Position numbers and translations under genes: made by a program. Of a stretch of DNA of 64,000 nt, positions 7,605-16,372 are shown in pieces. Origin of the DNA: Dietzia psychralcaliphila (lineage in GTDB: Bacteria > Actinomycetota > Actinomycetes > Mycobacteriales > Mycobacteriaceae); NCBI RefSeq assembly GCF_003096095.1, contig NZ_CP015453.1, positions 372,001 to 436,000 of the forward strand, written 5' to 3'. Within the stretch, counting starts at the first letter, position 1; each line of letters starts with the position of its first letter. Under the pieces are notes generated by a model. It did no database searches, was not told the DNA's origin, and worked only from the letters and a program-made list of their open reading frames with translations.

Positions 7605-9476
7605 ATGGACGCCACCACCGTGACAGCCGCAGGTGCCGACGCCGGTTCCGCCCTCGTCGAGCGCGACCTGCTGGTGCAGCGCACCCTGTTCTCGGGCCCG
7701 CGCAGGTGGGTCAACGACGACCTGTACTCGCGGATCGTTCGCGGGGTCGTGCGCCGCACGCGAGCCGAGCTGCACCTGGACGCCGGCGCCGTGGTCGACA
7801 CCAACACCTACTTCGGCCGGTTCGAGGCCTCCTACTGGCAGCGCTGGACCTCGGTCACCAGTCTCACCGTGCGGGTCGCGGTGGAGTCCGAGGGCCGCCT
7901 CGACGTGCTGGTCCGCGCCTCCGACATCGGGGCCCACGTCCGCACCGTGGACGTGTTCCACCACCAGGGGGACGGCATGGCGGTGTTGCACGTGCCGGTG
8001 GACACGTTCGTCGACGGTGGCGCGATGTGGCTGGAGTTCCACGCCGTGGACGCGGCGGCGACCGTGTCCGAGGTGACGTGGAGTGCGACGACGACGAGCC
8101 CGGCGCGCCGCGCGGCGGTGGCCATCTGCACCTTCAACAGGGCGGACGACTGCGCCGCCACCGTCGACTCGCTGGCCTCGGACCCGTTGGTGGCCGAACT
8201 GATCGACGATCTCTACGTGACGGATCAGGGCACCGACCTGGTCGAGACGCGCGAGGCGTTCCGGCATGCCGCCGGTGAGTTCGGCGACCGGCTGCACTAC
8301 CTGCGCCAGCCCAACCTCGGCGGCGCCGGCGGGTTCAGCCGGGGGATGTTCGAGGCCACCGCGCCCGGGTCCCCCGGGCCGGTGGACGTGCTGCTGATGG
8401 ATGACGACGTGCGGGTCGAGCCCGAGACGGTGTTGCGGCTGTTCGCCTTCGCCGCCGTGACCCGCGAGCCGATGCTGGTGGGCGCGCAGATGCTGTACCT
8501 GTTCAACCCCGACTACCTGCTGGTCTCGGCCGAGCGCACCCAACTCGATCAGCTCAAGGGCGGACTGGACGCCGACGAGTTCGCGCTGCGCGACGAGTCC
8601 GTGGTGGATCACCGGCAGGAGCGCCGGATCGACGCCGAGTACAACGCCTGGTGGTCCTGCCTGGTGCCGGGGGAGGCCGTGGAGCGCGTCGGGCTGCCCA
8701 TGCCGTACTTCTTCCAGTGGGACGACATCGAGTACGGGTTGCGGTGCCGCCAGGCCGGGATGCCCACGTGCACCCTGCAGGGTGCCGCGGTGTGGCACGC
8801 CGACTTCTACTGGAAGGACGGCGACGACTTCGGCCAGTTCTTCTCCCAGCGCAACTCTCTGGCCAGCGCGGCGATCCGGCAGGGGATCGACCCTCGCGCG
8901 ATGGCCAAGAACCTCGGCCGCAGTGTGCTGCGCGCCCTCGTGGGCATGCAGTACGGGCTGGCCGCCACGCGGATGCGGGGGATCGAGGCGTTCCTCGACG
9001 GCCCCGAGGGGCCCCACGGCGTGGGCGACGGCGGGCAGGCCGCGCTGGCGGCGATCCGCGCCGAGCGCGCGGGATACCCCGAGACGGCCAAGCTCGCGGT
9101 TGACGCCCTGCCCGCGGGGATCAAGGTCGAGCGCAAGGTGGGCATCCCGCGCGAGGACCGCGAGGACCAGGTGCTGGCCAAGCGGCTGCTCGTGCAGAAG
9201 CTCGGTCGCCAGCGCCGCGGCGTCGTGGCGATCCCGTACGAGGACGCGGCCTGGTGGCACGTCTCGCTCTTCGACGAGGTGTACGTGACCGACGCGTCAC
9301 AGACAGGTGTGCACCACCGCAAGGTCGACCCGCGGCGCGCCGCCGAGCTGCAGAAGCGACTGGGTTCGCTGATGGCGCGGTTCGTCCGCGAGGCCCCGGA
9401 GGCCCAGGAGCGGTGGCGTGCGGCGCAGGCCCGCCTCACCACGCGGGAGAACTGGGCACGGTTGTACGGGGAGTAG
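7605..9476 (+). CDS. glfT2: GlfT2-like galactofuranosyltransferase
   Basis: Processive galactofuranosyltransferase that extends the galactan chain of arabinogalactan using UDP-galactofuranose on the cytoplasmic face of the membrane. It has 623 residues, close to the mycobacterial enzyme. An N-terminal beta-rich domain comes first, then the GT-A domain with AICTFNRADDC (about 173), QPNLGGAGGFSRG, the metal site MDDDVR (Asp266-268), WWSCLVP, the acceptor/base motif QWDDIEYGLR and AAVWHADFYWKD. The C-terminal helical part resembles GlfT2. AGGAGC precedes the ATG. It lies directly downstream of the GtrA gene, whereas in M. tuberculosis the two are about 20 genes apart. Confidence 0.93.
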   Translation: MDATTVTAAGADAGSALVERDLLVQRTLFSGPRRWVNDDLYSRIVRGVVRRTRAELHLDAGAVVDTNTYFGRFEASYWQRWTSVTSLTVRVAVESEGRLDVLVRASDIGAHVRTVDVFHHQGDGMAVLHVPVDTFVDGGAMWLEFHAVDAAATVSEVTWSATTTSPARRAAVAICTFNRADDCAATVDSLASDPLVAELIDDLYVTDQGTDLVETREAFRHAAGEFGDRLHYLRQPNLGGAGGFSRGMFEATAPGSPGPVDVLLMDDDVRVEPETVLRLFAFAAVTREPMLVGAQMLYLFNPDYLLVSAERTQLDQLKGGLDADEFALRDESVVDHRQERRIDAEYNAWWSCLVPGEAVERVGLPMPYFFQWDDIEYGLRCRQAGMPTCTLQGAAVWHADFYWKDGDDFGQFFSQRNSLASAAIRQGIDPRAMAKNLGRSVLRALVGMQYGLAATRMRGIEAFLDGPEGPHGVGDGGQAALAAIRAERAGYPETAKLAVDALPAGIKVERKVGIPREDREDQVLAKRLLVQKLGRQRRGVVAIPYEDAAWWHVSLFDEVYVTDASQTGVHHRKVDPRRAAELQKRLGSLMARFVREAPEAQERWRAAQARLTTRENWARLYGE

Positions 9477-9511
9477 ACGCGGGATCAGGGTGGCCCCGCG
9501 GCACCGCACCT

Positions 9512-9558
9512 CGTCCGCCATCGGCGGGCGGCCGCACCTCGTCCGCGATCCGCGGACG
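9512..9558. terminator. two tandem GC hairpins between convergent genes
   Basis: A 28-bp unit is repeated, and each copy folds: CGTCCGCC-ATC-GGCGGGCG (9512-9530, one wobble pair) and CGTCCGCG-ATC-CGCGGACG (9540-9558, perfect 8-bp stem). They sit between the ends of glfT2 and the tetR gene and may end transcription from both sides. No T-run follows, so terminator activity is inferred. Confidence 0.5.
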
Positions 9559-9570
9559 GCCGCACAGGCG

Positions 9571-10188
9571 TCAGGCGTGCATGCCGGCGGTGAACCAGCG
9601 CGTGGCCTCGTTCACGATGTCCCCGATGTCCGCGCTGGTCTCGGCCTGAAGCCACGCGGTGATGAGTTCGCCCAGGCCCCCGACGAGCAGGCGTGCGCTG
9701 ATCTCGTCACGCGGAGCGGGCAGTGCCTGATCCCCGAACAGGGTTCGCGCCTGTGACACGACCAGGGCGGCGAAGTCGCGGAACAGTTCGTGCCGGCGCT
9801 TCCGCAGGTCGGGGACTGCCGCCGACTCGATGATCGCCACCCGGCCCTTGCGGGGGTCGTCGGTCAGTATCGCGGCGAACGCGGCGATCGCGGCGTGCGC
9901 CCGGACGGTGGTGTCGCCATCGGTGTCCGACAGGGCGGACAGGACGGCGGTCCGGACCTGTTCGGCGATCTCATCGACCAGAGCGAGTAGCAGCTGGTCC
10001 CGGGCGCTGAAGCTCTCGTAGAAGTAGCGCTCGGTGAGGCCCGCCTGGGCGCAGATGGCGGTCATGGTGGTCCGTTCGACCCCGCGGGTCCCCGCGATCT
10101 CCAGAGCCGCGTCGAGGAGTTGGCGACGGCGCGCGGACCGGCGTTCCTCGGCGCTGACGCCGCGGTACGGGCGAGGGGTCGAGGCCAT
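9571..10188 (-). CDS. TetR-family regulator, divergent from P450
   Basis: 205-residue TetR family repressor. The N-terminal helix-turn-helix (about 18-60) is typical, with ALEIAGTRGVERTTMTAI followed by AGLTERYFYESF. The C-terminal ligand domain is family-diverse and does not reveal the effector. The ATG (MASTPRP) is preferred; a TTG six bases upstream is possible. It is divergent from a cytochrome P450 gene, and the 121-bp gap holds two matching inverted repeats that are very likely its operators. The expected role is control of the P450 and itself in response to a hydrophobic substrate, which is an inference from layout. Confidence 0.9.
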   Translation of the reverse strand: MASTPRPYRGVSAEERRSARRRQLLDAALEIAGTRGVERTTMTAICAQAGLTERYFYESFSARDQLLLALVDEIAEQVRTAVLSALSDTDGDTTVRAHAAIAAFAAILTDDPRKGRVAIIESAAVPDLRKRRHELFRDFAALVVSQARTLFGDQALPAPRDEISARLLVGGLGELITAWLQAETSADIGDIVNEATRWFTAGMHA

Positions 10189-10198
10189 ACCCAATCTT

Positions 10199-10214
10199 GA
10201 CAGGACGCCCTGTC
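10199..10214. promoter_or_regulatory. operator 1, GACAGG-4-CCTGTC
   Basis: Perfect 6-bp inverted repeat with a 4-bp spacer, just upstream of the tetR start. It shares its half-site with operator 2, whose centre is 37 bp away. It is probably the autoregulatory site of the adjacent TetR protein. Confidence 0.7.
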
Positions 10215-10233
10215 TAATTCAAACTCTAGCCAA

Positions 10234-10253
10234 CTGACAGGACCACCTGTCAG
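10234..10253. promoter_or_regulatory. operator 2, CTGACAGG-4-CCTGTCAG
   Basis: Perfect 8-bp inverted repeat with spacer ACCA, carrying the same GACAGG/CCTGTC core as operator 1 and lying 56 bp before the P450 ATG. Two copies of one palindrome in a tetR-P450 divergent gap are the standard arrangement for TetR repression. Confidence 0.75.
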
Positions 10254-10309
10254 AAAGCCCCTCGGGCATCGTGCGGTGAGCGCGGGGTCAGGGGAGATCA
10301 GGAGCACCG

Positions 10310-11659
10310 ATGACGAGGACGCTGGCGCCCGCGCCCACAGGCAGTGAGTTGACCCCGGTCCCGGGGGATGGCGGACTACCGCTTCTGGGCCACGGCCTGG
10401 AGTACCTGCGGGATCCGATGCGGCTGTGGGAGAGCCGCTATCGGCGCTACGGCCCTGTCTCGTGGTTCCGGGCCTTCGGCACGAGGGTCGTGGCACTGCT
10501 CGGACCCGAGGCCTCCGAAGTGGTCCTCACCAACCGGGACAAGGCATTCGCCAGCGGTGACGGTTGGCAGTTCCTGATCGGGCCGTTCTTCGAGCGGGGG
10601 CTGATGCTGCTGGACTTCGACGAGCACATGTCGCACCGCCGTCTGATGCAGCAGGCGTTCACCTCGGACCGCCTCGCGCGCTACTCGGCGGCGATCGATC
10701 CGGCCGTCCGTACGGCGATCGGGCAGTGGCAGCCGGGCGAGCGTGTGGAGGTCTACCCCGATCTGAAGAAGCTGACGTTGAACCTCGCGGTCGAGGTGTT
10801 CATGGGCGGCGCGCCGGGGACCAGCCAGCAGCGGCTCGACCAGATCAACTCCTCCTTCATCGACTGCGTCCAGGCGGCGACCGCACTCGTCCGGTATCCC
10901 GTCCCGGGCGGACGATGGCACCGCGGCCTCGTCGGCCGACGTCGCCTCGAGGAGTTCCTGCGCGAGTATCTGCCGGCCCGGAGAGCCGGAGGGGGTGACG
11001 ACCTGTTCTCGGTGTTGTGCAGCGTGGAGGTCGACGGAGAGCGGTTCAGCGACGACGACGTGGTCAACCACATGATCTTCCTGTTGATGGCGGCGCACGA
11101 CACCTCCACCATCACCCTCTCGACGATGATGCAGTATCTCGGGCAGCATCCGGAATGGCAGGAGCGCTGCAGGGAGGAGTCGCTGGCGATCCCCACGGAT
11201 TCGATCGACTACGACCAGCTCCCACGACTGCGCTCCCTGGACCTGGTCATGAAGGAGTCGCTGCGGCTGGTCTCGCCCGTGCCGACCATCGTGCGCAAGA
11301 CGGTCAAGGACACCGAGGTGATGGGGCACTTCATCCCGGCCGAGACCATGGTCGCGATCGCCCCGTACTTCACGCATCACCTCGATGAGTACTGGCCCGA
11401 TCCGGAGGTGTTCGATCCCGGACGGTTCTCCGAGGAACGCAGGGAGGACAAGACCCATCGCCTGGCGTGGCAGCCGTTCGGCGGCGGCGTGCACAAGTGC
11501 ATCGGCATGCACTTCGCCGGTGCCGAGGTGAAGATCGTGCTCCACCACCTGCTTCGCACTTTCCGATGGGAGGTCGACCCGGACTACCGCGCGCCGATGG
11601 ACATGAAATCGTTGCCCTTCCCCAGAGACGGGCACCCCGTCCGCCTCACCAGGCTCTGA
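10310..11659 (+). CDS. cytochrome P450
   Basis: 449-residue soluble P450 monooxygenase. Landmarks are an N-terminal PVPGDGGLPLLGHG, the I-helix oxygen motif AAHDTST, the ExxR motif KESLR and the haem loop FGGGVHKCIG with Cys397 as iron ligand. The overall look is of mycobacterial CYP families with long N-termini (possibly CYP136-like); I cannot name the family or the substrate. CAGGAG precedes the ATG. No ferredoxin or reductase gene is adjacent. It is divergent from a TetR gene with two operators, so it is probably inducible by its substrate. Confidence 0.92.
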   Translation: MTRTLAPAPTGSELTPVPGDGGLPLLGHGLEYLRDPMRLWESRYRRYGPVSWFRAFGTRVVALLGPEASEVVLTNRDKAFASGDGWQFLIGPFFERGLMLLDFDEHMSHRRLMQQAFTSDRLARYSAAIDPAVRTAIGQWQPGERVEVYPDLKKLTLNLAVEVFMGGAPGTSQQRLDQINSSFIDCVQAATALVRYPVPGGRWHRGLVGRRRLEEFLREYLPARRAGGGDDLFSVLCSVEVDGERFSDDDVVNHMIFLLMAAHDTSTITLSTMMQYLGQHPEWQERCREESLAIPTDSIDYDQLPRLRSLDLVMKESLRLVSPVPTIVRKTVKDTEVMGHFIPAETMVAIAPYFTHHLDEYWPDPEVFDPGRFSEERREDKTHRLAWQPFGGGVHKCIGMHFAGAEVKIVLHHLLRTFRWEVDPDYRAPMDMKSLPFPRDGHPVRLTRL

Positions 11660-11818
11660 CACCCCTACTGCCCGGAGACTCCCTTCTGTCCTGGCAGCGC
11701 TACCGCCCTGGCACCGGGTCTCAGGTCGTCTTCCACAGCCCTCGTCTGTCCACAGGCGCCTCCGCCCGGGCGCGTCCTGGGTCCGGATCCGAAGGTCTCG
11801 TGCCGCACTGTGTTCGGT

Positions 11819-12874
11819 ATGGACACTCCCACTCCGATCCGCACGCAGAGCGCACGCCTCCGGGACCGCGTCGCGATCGCCTCCGCCGCTCACGGTCCCA
11901 CCCCGGATAACCCCGGCGGGTTACCGGCGGGGCCGTTGACCACCGCCGAACTGGCCGCGGCCGTCGCCGATCCCCGGGACCGTGGTCGCTACGTACGGAT
12001 CTGGCACGGGTTCTACCGCCGGGACGACCAGGTCGACGACCTCCGATTGCGCAGCGTGGCGCTGGCCAGGGCCTGGCCCGAAGGGGTCCTGCGCGGTCGG
12101 AGCGCCGCACTGCTGTGGGGGGACGACTCCACCCCGGCCGATGCGCTGCCGGAGATCTGGCTGCCCTCCACCCGGCGATCCCGCCAGGGGAGGGTGTACC
12201 GCTATGGCGCGATGCCTCCGGCCGCCGTCACCGAGTTGGGCGGACTCCGGGTCACCACCCCGCTGCGCACCTGCCGGGACCTCGCCTGCGACCTGGATCT
12301 CGAGGACGCGGTGGTGGCGGTGGAGCGGTTGTGCGCGGCGGTCCCGGGGCTCGCGGGGCGACTCGGGGCGGCGGCAGAACACCCGGCGGGCCGAGGTGCC
12401 CGCCGGTTCGCGGAGGTCGTCGCCGCGGTCGAGCCGGGATCGGCGTCCGCGGAGTCGACCCGCGCCCGGCTCCGGCTGGCGACGGCGGGGTTCGGCGGGT
12501 TCTCCGAGGGGAACCGCATCAGGATCGCCGGTCGCTGCGTGTCGCTCCCGCTGGCCGACCCGGCCGCCCGGTGTGTGGTGATGTTCCCGGGAGGGTCGAC
12601 GGGCCCGCTGGACGGGGTCGGGTCAGAGCACTACCGGGCGGCGCTCCGCCGTGCGGGCTGGACGGTCATCGTCGTTCGGGGCCCGTCAACATCCGGGAGC
12701 ACCCCTCGCCCGGCCGGCGACGGCGCGCAGCCGCGCGGGCAGGCCTGCGACCCGGGTGCGGGTGGCGTGCTTCTGGCGCTACGTTCACTCTGGCCGGGCG
12801 CGCGGCTGTTCCCGCCGCTGGTCGGAGAACCCGTTGCCGATCCACTCGGGATGTGGGCCGGTCGGCGCCCGTAG
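11819..12874 (+). CDS. AbiEi/DUF559-type protein
   Basis: 351-residue protein resembling the large actinobacterial family annotated as AbiEi-antitoxin-domain or DUF559 proteins. The N-terminus (about 30-110) contains GRYVRIWHGFYRR and GRSAALLWG. The middle has GGLRVTTPLRTCRDLACDLDLEDAV. The end of the nuclease-like part is GSEHYRAALRRAGWTVIVV. The acidic catalytic residues expected in an active DUF559 nuclease are not obvious: VVMFPGG stands where VAVEYDG is usual. No toxin gene is adjacent. The Pro/Gly-rich C-terminus beyond residue 285 looks disordered. The ATG start follows an alternative in-frame GTG nine bases upstream. The role is unknown. Confidence 0.6.
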   Translation: MDTPTPIRTQSARLRDRVAIASAAHGPTPDNPGGLPAGPLTTAELAAAVADPRDRGRYVRIWHGFYRRDDQVDDLRLRSVALARAWPEGVLRGRSAALLWGDDSTPADALPEIWLPSTRRSRQGRVYRYGAMPPAAVTELGGLRVTTPLRTCRDLACDLDLEDAVVAVERLCAAVPGLAGRLGAAAEHPAGRGARRFAEVVAAVEPGSASAESTRARLRLATAGFGGFSEGNRIRIAGRCVSLPLADPAARCVVMFPGGSTGPLDGVGSEHYRAALRRAGWTVIVVRGPSTSGSTPRPAGDGAQPRGQACDPGAGGVLLALRSLWPGARLFPPLVGEPVADPLGMWAGRRP

Positions 12875-12881
12875 TCGCCGA

Positions 12882-14081
12882 TCAGCGGGTGTAGTCGGTG
12901 GCGCGTTCGTAGCGGGCATGATCGTCCCAGACCCGGCGCAGCAGCTGTTCGAGCTCCCAGACGTCGCCCTCTGAACCGAAGTACTTCCGGTCGATCGTCT
13001 TGAGCTTGTCCTCGTTGTCGAGGATCTTGGCCCACAGCCTGGCGCGCTCGACGGGGTCGTCGGTGAAGTTCTTGTTGAGGTACTCGTGGGAGTGCCGCTT
13101 GAGGTTGCCGAGCACGGTGAGCGCCTTCCCCGCCGGGCTCACCAGCGAGCCCACGACGGTCACCACGAGGATGGCCACGATGACCCCGAGCGACAGGTAG
13201 GTGGGCACCTCCACCACGGCGACGTGCTCGCCCTGGTTGATGAACGGCAGGTTGTTCTCGTGCAGGGCGTGGAGGATCAGCTTGACGCCGATGAAGCCGA
13301 GGATCGCCGCCAGGCCGTACTTGAGGTAGACGAGGCGGTCGAGCAGGCCGTCCAGCAGGAAGTACAGCTGGCGCAGGCCGAGGAGCGAGAACGTGGTCGC
13401 GGTGAAGACGATGAAGACGTTCTGGGTGAGGCCGAAGATCGCGGGGATGGAGTCCAACGCGAACATGATGTCGGTGCCGCCGATCGCCACCATGACGATC
13501 ATCATCGGCGTCATGACCTTCTTGCCGTTCTCGATGGTGAACAGCTTGTCGTGGTCGTAGTGATCGGTTGCCGGGATGAACTTCTTGGCCAGGCGCACCA
13601 CGACGTTGTCCGCGTCGTCGTCCTCGTCGTCCTCGGCCAGGAGACGGCCCGCGGTGACGATGAGGAACAGCCCGAAGACGTAGAACAGCGCGCTGAACGC
13701 GTTGAGCAGAGCGGCTCCGACGAAGATGAAGCCGGTCCGCGCGAAGATCGAGAAGACGATGCCGAACAGCAGGGCCTTCTGTTGCCCCGCCCGCGGCACC
13801 TTGAAGCTGGTCAGCAGGAGCAGGAACACGAACAGGTTGTCCACCGAGAGCGCCTTCTCGGTGATGTACCCGGCGAAGTACTCGACGCCCATCTGGGTGC
13901 CACCGAAGATCCACACGAGGAAACCGAAGGCGATGGCGATGCCCACGTAGAGGGCGGACCAGATCGCCGACTCCTTCAGCGTCGGGATGTGCTCCTTGCG
14001 CACATGGAAGAAGTAGTCGAAGAGCAGCAGCGCGACGATGAGTGAGACCGCGAGGGTCCAGGCGAGCGGGGTGGCTCCCAA
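12882..14081 (-). CDS. TerC-family integral membrane protein
   Basis: 399-residue TerC/Alx family membrane protein with about eight to nine transmembrane segments. The hallmark acidic membrane motifs are present: EKALSVDNLFVF and MFALDSIPAIF. An acidic loop (EDDEDDDAD, about 151-159) interrupts the core, and a charged cytoplasmic tail follows the last segment. Relatives act in metal-ion efflux, notably manganese, and in supplying metal to exported enzymes. The start is TTG, supported by GGAAAGGA seven bases upstream and by alignment with family N-termini reading LAWTLAVSL. It converges with the AbiEi-like gene. Confidence 0.88.
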   Translation of the reverse strand: MGATPLAWTLAVSLIVALLLFDYFFHVRKEHIPTLKESAIWSALYVGIAIAFGFLVWIFGGTQMGVEYFAGYITEKALSVDNLFVFLLLLTSFKVPRAGQQKALLFGIVFSIFARTGFIFVGAALLNAFSALFYVFGLFLIVTAGRLLAEDDEDDDADNVVVRLAKKFIPATDHYDHDKLFTIENGKKVMTPMMIVMVAIGGTDIMFALDSIPAIFGLTQNVFIVFTATTFSLLGLRQLYFLLDGLLDRLVYLKYGLAAILGFIGVKLILHALHENNLPFINQGEHVAVVEVPTYLSLGVIVAILVVTVVGSLVSPAGKALTVLGNLKRHSHEYLNKNFTDDPVERARLWAKILDNEDKLKTIDRKYFGSEGDVWELEQLLRRVWDDHARYERATDYTR

Positions 14082-14151
14082 CTGGGTGTCCTTTCCGAGG
14101 ACGGCCGAGTGACCGGATAATCCTACGCGCCTCCGGCGATCGTGCCTCCGG

Positions 14152-14625
14152 TCAGCTCCTCCGCCGGATGAACATCGTGTGCTGCGCCTCCACCACCGTC
14201 GTGCCGCGGCTGTCGGCGATCACCGCGGTGTGGACGACGCTGGTGCTCGGTTGTTGGCCGAGTTGCTCCCTGATGGCGTCCGCCTCCGGGGCCGGAACCT
14301 CCACCACGCATCGCAGCCGGCCCCGGCCAGGAGCCCGGAAGTCGATCGTCGCGCGCTTGGTCCACACCTGGTAGCCGCCACCGAGTTGCCCGGACAGCAG
14401 CGCCCCGTAGAGGACGTCGGTCGCGGCGAACAGTGCTCCGCCGAACGCGGTGCCGTTGGTGTTGGCGGTCCACGGCGCGACGTGCATGCTCAGTTCCCCG
14501 CGGCTCCAGTCCGGGGCGATGTGCCGGATGCGGATCCCCGAACCGAGGAGCGGGGGGTACAGCGAGGCCAGGAGGGGGAACGCCCGGGGGCTGGAGGTGT
14601 ATCGGTGCAGCATCGTCTTGGGCAC
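14152..14625 (-). CDS. DUF4442 hotdog-fold (thioesterase-like) protein
   Basis: 157-residue single-domain protein of the DUF4442 group, a hotdog fold related to PaaI/YiiD thioesterases. HVAPWTANTNGTAFGGALFAATD is the typical core (the NGTAFGG segment precedes the long helix), followed by a strand with RATIDFRAP. Substrates would be acyl-CoA or acyl-carrier thioesters, but none is proven for this group. The GTG start has AGGA eight bases upstream; an ATG 12 bases further in is an alternative. It is divergent from the alkane hydroxylase, so a link with acyl-CoA handling during alkane use is possible but unproven. Confidence 0.75.
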   Translation of the reverse strand: MPKTMLHRYTSSPRAFPLLASLYPPLLGSGIRIRHIAPDWSRGELSMHVAPWTANTNGTAFGGALFAATDVLYGALLSGQLGGGYQVWTKRATIDFRAPGRGRLRCVVEVPAPEADAIREQLGQQPSTSVVHTAVIADSRGTTVVEAQHTMFIRRRS

Positions 14626-14730
14626 CGGCCGATCCTAACTTACCCGCGAGTCAGTTCAGTCCCGCGACGGATCCTGGGCGCCCGGAGGTGGGCTGCCGGA
14701 AGGCCGCAATGGACAAAGAGCCACCCCGTG

Positions 14731-14759
14731 TCTAGACAAACCGTCTCCGTTTGTCTAGA
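14731..14759. promoter_or_regulatory. 11-7-11 palindrome upstream of alkB
   Basis: Perfect inverted repeat TCTAGACAAAC / GTTTGTCTAGA with a 7-bp spacer, ending 60 bp before the alkB ATG. It is the most symmetrical element in the alkB upstream region and probably the site of a regulator of the alkane operon. No regulator gene is adjacent; the nearest TetR gene is about 4.5 kb away. Confidence 0.7.
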
Positions 14760-14819
14760 TTTGAGCCACTAGGTGGCGTGCGACACACGCCGTCAGGCTC
14801 GATCAAGGGAGTTTTCGTG

Positions 14820-16319
14820 ATGCACACCGACGTTCAGGCGGGGGAGGCCGCAGCGCAGCCGTACCCCTGGACTGATGGCAAGCGGTACCTGTGGATGCTC
14901 GGGCTCATCCCGGCCGGCGCACTGTTCATCTCTCTCGGGTTGTTCTCGTGGTTCTCCCACGCCGGGTGGGATACCGCCGCGGTCGTGGCGTGGTTCGTGG
15001 CGCCCTTCGTCGTGTTCGTGTTCATCCCCCTGCTCGACATGGTCGTCGGGGTGGACGGGCGGAACCCACCGGAGGAGGTCATCGAACGTCTCGAGGCCGA
15101 CCCCTTCTACCGGTGGTGTACGTACCTCTACATCCCGGTGCAGTACGCCGCCCTGGTCGTCGCCTGCTACCTGTGGGCCGCGGACGACCTGTCGTTCTTC
15201 GGGCACGAGGGCGGGCTCGGCCTGGTGGCCAAGATCGGCGTCGCCTGGGCCGTGGGGATCGCCGGGGGTATCGGCATCAACACCGCCCACGAGCTCGGCC
15301 ACAAGATCGAGAACTCCGAGAAGTGGCTGTCCAAGATCGCCCTCGCCACCACCGCCTACGGCCACTTCTACATCGAGCACAACCGCGGTCACCACGCCCG
15401 CGTCGCGACCCCGGAGGATCCGGCGAGCTCGCGACTGGGCGAGTCGTTCTGGGCCTTCCTCCCGCGCAGCGTCGTCGGCTCCATGATCTCGGCCTGGGAG
15501 CTGGAGAAGAACCGCCTCGAGCGTCTCGGCAAGTCCCCGTGGACCCTGCGCAACGACAATCTCAACGCCTGGCTCATGACGGTGGTCCTGTTCGGTGCCC
15601 TCACCGCGGCCTTCGGGCTCGAGGTTCTGCCCTGGCTCATCCTGCAGGCTGTGTACGGGTTCAGCCTGCTGGAGGTCGTCAACTACCTCGAGCACTACGG
15701 ACTGCGTCGCAAGAAGCTCGACAGCGGCCGCTACCAGCGGTGCCGGCCCGAGCACTCGTGGAACTCCGACCACCTGGTCACCAACATCTTCCTGTACCAC
15801 CTCCAGCGTCACTCGGACCATCACGCGAATCCGATGCGCCGCTACCAGGTCCTGCGCACCACCGACGACGCCCCGCAGTTGCCCGCCGGGTACGCCGCGC
15901 TCATCGTGGTGGCCTACTTCCCGCCGATCTGGCGCAGGATCATGGACCACCGCGTGCTGGATCACTACGACGGCGACGTCACCCGGGCCAACATCCAGCC
16001 CTCGAAGCGGGAGCGGATCCTCGCGCGCTACGCCGCCCCGGCGGCCACCGGCACGGGCGCCGCGTCGAGCGCGTCCACCACTCCGGCCGCCACGGCGACC
16101 GCAGTCCTCGATCCCGAGCCCGACGTGGACATCGTCCGGGACGCCGTCTCGCCGATCGGCACCTACGCCTGCCCCAACTGTGGTCACCACTACGTGGAGG
16201 CGCTCGGCAAGCCGCGGGAGGGCTTCGCACCCGGCACTCCGTGGTCGGAGATCCCGGACGACTGGCAGTGTCCGGACTGTGGTGTGCGGGACAAGGTCGA
16301 CTACCTTCCGGTGAGCTGA
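14820..16319 (+). CDS. alkane 1-monooxygenase fused to rubredoxin (AlkW1-type)
   Basis: Integral-membrane non-haem diiron hydroxylase (alkB domain, about 20-405) fused to a C-terminal rubredoxin (about 445-499) by an Ala/Thr-rich linker. It oxidises n-alkanes to 1-alkanols and takes electrons through its own rubredoxin. The histidine motifs are HELGHK (157-161), EHNRGHH (187-192), NYLEHYG (His292) and QRHSDHH (331-335). The rubredoxin has CPNC (451-454) and CPDC (484-487). This fusion layout is known from Dietzia AlkW1. AAGGGA precedes the start; a GTG one codon upstream is equally possible. A rubredoxin reductase is not in view. A ferredoxin gene follows after 53 bp. Confidence 0.95.
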   Translation: MHTDVQAGEAAAQPYPWTDGKRYLWMLGLIPAGALFISLGLFSWFSHAGWDTAAVVAWFVAPFVVFVFIPLLDMVVGVDGRNPPEEVIERLEADPFYRWCTYLYIPVQYAALVVACYLWAADDLSFFGHEGGLGLVAKIGVAWAVGIAGGIGINTAHELGHKIENSEKWLSKIALATTAYGHFYIEHNRGHHARVATPEDPASSRLGESFWAFLPRSVVGSMISAWELEKNRLERLGKSPWTLRNDNLNAWLMTVVLFGALTAAFGLEVLPWLILQAVYGFSLLEVVNYLEHYGLRRKKLDSGRYQRCRPEHSWNSDHLVTNIFLYHLQRHSDHHANPMRRYQVLRTTDDAPQLPAGYAALIVVAYFPPIWRRIMDHRVLDHYDGDVTRANIQPSKRERILARYAAPAATGTGAASSASTTPAATATAVLDPEPDVDIVRDAVSPIGTYACPNCGHHYVEALGKPREGFAPGTPWSEIPDDWQCPDCGVRDKVDYLPVS

Positions 16320-16372
16320 CCCCAGATGACCGTGTCGAGCGTGTACCGAACGTTCCTACCAGGAGGTTTCTC

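Noticed and set aside
9571-10253. TetR near 10 kb as the direct regulator of alkB
   Set aside because: Its predicted operators (GACAGG type) differ from the palindrome before alkB (TCTAGACAAAC type), so a shared site is not supported.
11819-12874. Possible AbiEi-type toxin-antitoxin system
   Set aside because: No toxin gene is adjacent, and the protein belongs to a large actinobacterial family often found alone.
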